Assembly: GCF_000368025.1 (NCBI RefSeq)
Contig: NZ_KB849212.1
Location: 811,309-818,244 of the forward strand
Reading direction: 5' to 3'
DNA from: Acinetobacter parvus DSM 16617 = CIP 108168
Lineage (GTDB): Bacteria > Pseudomonadota > Gammaproteobacteria > Pseudomonadales > Moraxellaceae
Length of the DNA stretch: 6,936 bases
Position numbers and translations under genes: made by a program. The notes below the pieces were generated by a model. The model was not told the DNA's origin. It was given only the letters and a program-made list of their open reading frames with translations, and made no database searches. Shown piece by piece: positions 6,091-6,936 of the stretch; positions within the stretch are counted from its first letter, which is position 1, and every line of letters begins with the position of its first letter.

Positions 6091-6936
6091 TGATGTGGTT
6101 CCGTTAATTAGACCACTCAATTCAGTTTTATAAGTGATAAATCCGCTCTAAATATTTAAATCATGCTGCCATTACTTTTAGTAAATGTTGATCATAAAAT
6201 TCATTTGGTGTTGCCTTATTCAAACTTGAATGAGGACGTATCATGTTATAAAAATCCAAATATTCAGCAATTGATTGTTTCGCTTGTTTAACCGTATCGT
6301 AAGCCTTCAAATAGACTTCCTCATGCTTCAAGCTGCGCCATAACCGCTCAATCATCACATTATCTCTCCACCGTCCTTTCCCATCCATACTGATACGGAT
6401 ATTTCGCAATTTTAACTCATTCAAAAATGCCTCGCTTGTGAATTGACTGCCTTGGTCTGTATTAAACACCTCAGGACAACCATATTTCACAATTGCTTCT
6501 TGCAACGCATCTATGCAAAAGTCTGTTTCCATACTGATCGATACACGATGAGCCAGTACTTTACGACTATGCCAATCTATAATTGCACACAAATAGACAA
6601 AGCCTTTAGCCATAGGAATGTATGTGATATCTGTACACCAGACTTGATTAGAGTGATCGATGACCATGTTTTTCAACAGATATGGGAAAATACGGTGTGC
6701 AAGATTAGGCTTACTGGTATTGGGTTTTGGATACAAGGCATGTATTCCCATCAAGCGCATTAAACGTCGGACTTTACGCCGACCTATTTGATGCCCTTGA
6801 CGCTGTAGCATATCTCGTATCATTCGACTGCCCATAAATGGGTAGTCGAGATGAATTTCATCGATCAGACGCATCAAACTCAAATCAGTTGATGAAATCT
6901 CTTTGGGCTTGTAATACAACGTACTGCGATTGATTT
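6091..6936 (-). mobile_element. IS3-family insertion sequence, orfB end, partial
   Basis: Contains the downstream end of an IS3-family element whose genes read leftward. The likely terminus is at 6091, where ISAba1 sequence stops and a TG-initiated end starts (TGATGTGGTTCCGTTAATTA), in keeping with TG...CA ends of the family. The end contains an imperfect palindrome, GTGGT at 6095-6099 facing ACCAC at 6112-6116. Between the end and the orfB stop (6161) lie about 70 AT-rich noncoding bases. The orfA part and the other terminus are beyond the window. The exact element name is not something I can give. Confidence 0.85.
6161..6936 (-). CDS. IS3-family transposase OrfB (integrase core), 5' part missing
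   Basis: The catalytic half of an IS3-family transposase. Order seen: HTH_21-type region (LMRLIDEIHLDYPFMGSRMIRDML through RRLMRLMGI), then the rve integrase core with DDE residues in VWCTDITYIP, FNTDQGSQFTS and DNVMIERLWRSLKHEEVYL. Thirty-five residues lie between the second Asp and the Glu, as in the D-D35-E signature. It ends YNMIRPHSSLNKATP...LKVMAA at a TGA. The frame remains open from TTG 6919 to the edge (INRST precedes), so that TTG is not the start. In this family OrfB is normally made as an OrfA-OrfB fusion by -1 frameshifting upstream. Catalytic residues are intact in the part seen, so the element may be active and would explain the break in ISAba1. Confidence 0.92.
   Translation of the reverse strand, partial: INRSTLYYKPKEISSTDLSLMRLIDEIHLDYPFMGSRMIRDMLQRQGHQIGRRKVRRLMRLMGIHALYPKPNTSKPNLAHRIFPYLLKNMVIDHSNQVWCTDITYIPMAKGFVYLCAIIDWHSRKVLAHRVSISMETDFCIDALQEAIVKYGCPEVFNTDQGSQFTSEAFLNELKLRNIRISMDGKGRWRDNVMIERLWRSLKHEEVYLKAYDTVKQAKQSIAEYLDFYNMIRPHSSLNKATPNEFYDQHLLKVMAA

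Noticed and set aside
6443..6763. 106-aa plus-strand frame opposite IS3 orfB
   Set aside because: Antisense to a gene with intact DDE motifs and itself without motifs.

Overview
The window looks like Acinetobacter chromosome. Three things point there: an insertion sequence I recognise as ISAba1 (IS4 family, IS10 group) occurs twice; the gene order smc-zipA is the one found in Acinetobacter and related gammaproteobacteria; and the DNA is AT-rich. I see no undescribed multi-gene system. The interest lies in how insertion sequences bracket and may re-wire a core chromosome-segregation and cell-division gene cluster.

Layout from left to right: (1) bases 1-213 are the left end of an ISAba1 copy, cut by the window edge, with its transposase on the minus strand. 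(2) Bases 224-5387 hold three minus-strand genes, transcribed gntR-type regulator, then smc, then zipA. They are tightly packed: 24 bp between gntR and smc, and 1 bp between smc and zipA. (3) Bases 5388-5671 are the gntR upstream region, with a candidate promoter and a 13-bp perfect palindrome of GntR/FadR-operator type over its -35 box. (4) Bases 5672-6090 are a second ISAba1 left end in the opposite orientation, cut off after transposase codon 116. (5) Bases 6091-6936 are the orfB end of an IS3-family element that inserted into this ISAba1, and they run off the right edge.

The two ISAba1 ends are identical over 213 bp and both point their left (promoter-bearing) ends inward. Each carries the known ISAba1 outward promoter (TTAGAA, 16 bp, TTATTT). 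The right one fires toward gntR-smc-zipA in the sense direction. The left one fires into the 3' end of zipA in the antisense direction. The left copy begins 10 bp past the zipA stop, where ligA would normally follow.

The three genes serve the chromosome and division cycle. SMC is the condensin ATPase that compacts and helps segregate the chromosome, and ZipA tethers FtsZ to the inner membrane. The GntR-type protein is a probable local or autoregulator whose effector cannot be told from sequence. Both window edges lie inside repeated IS DNA, which is also how a draft contig would end, so the wider arrangement (composite transposon, inversion, or two independent insertions) cannot be settled here.
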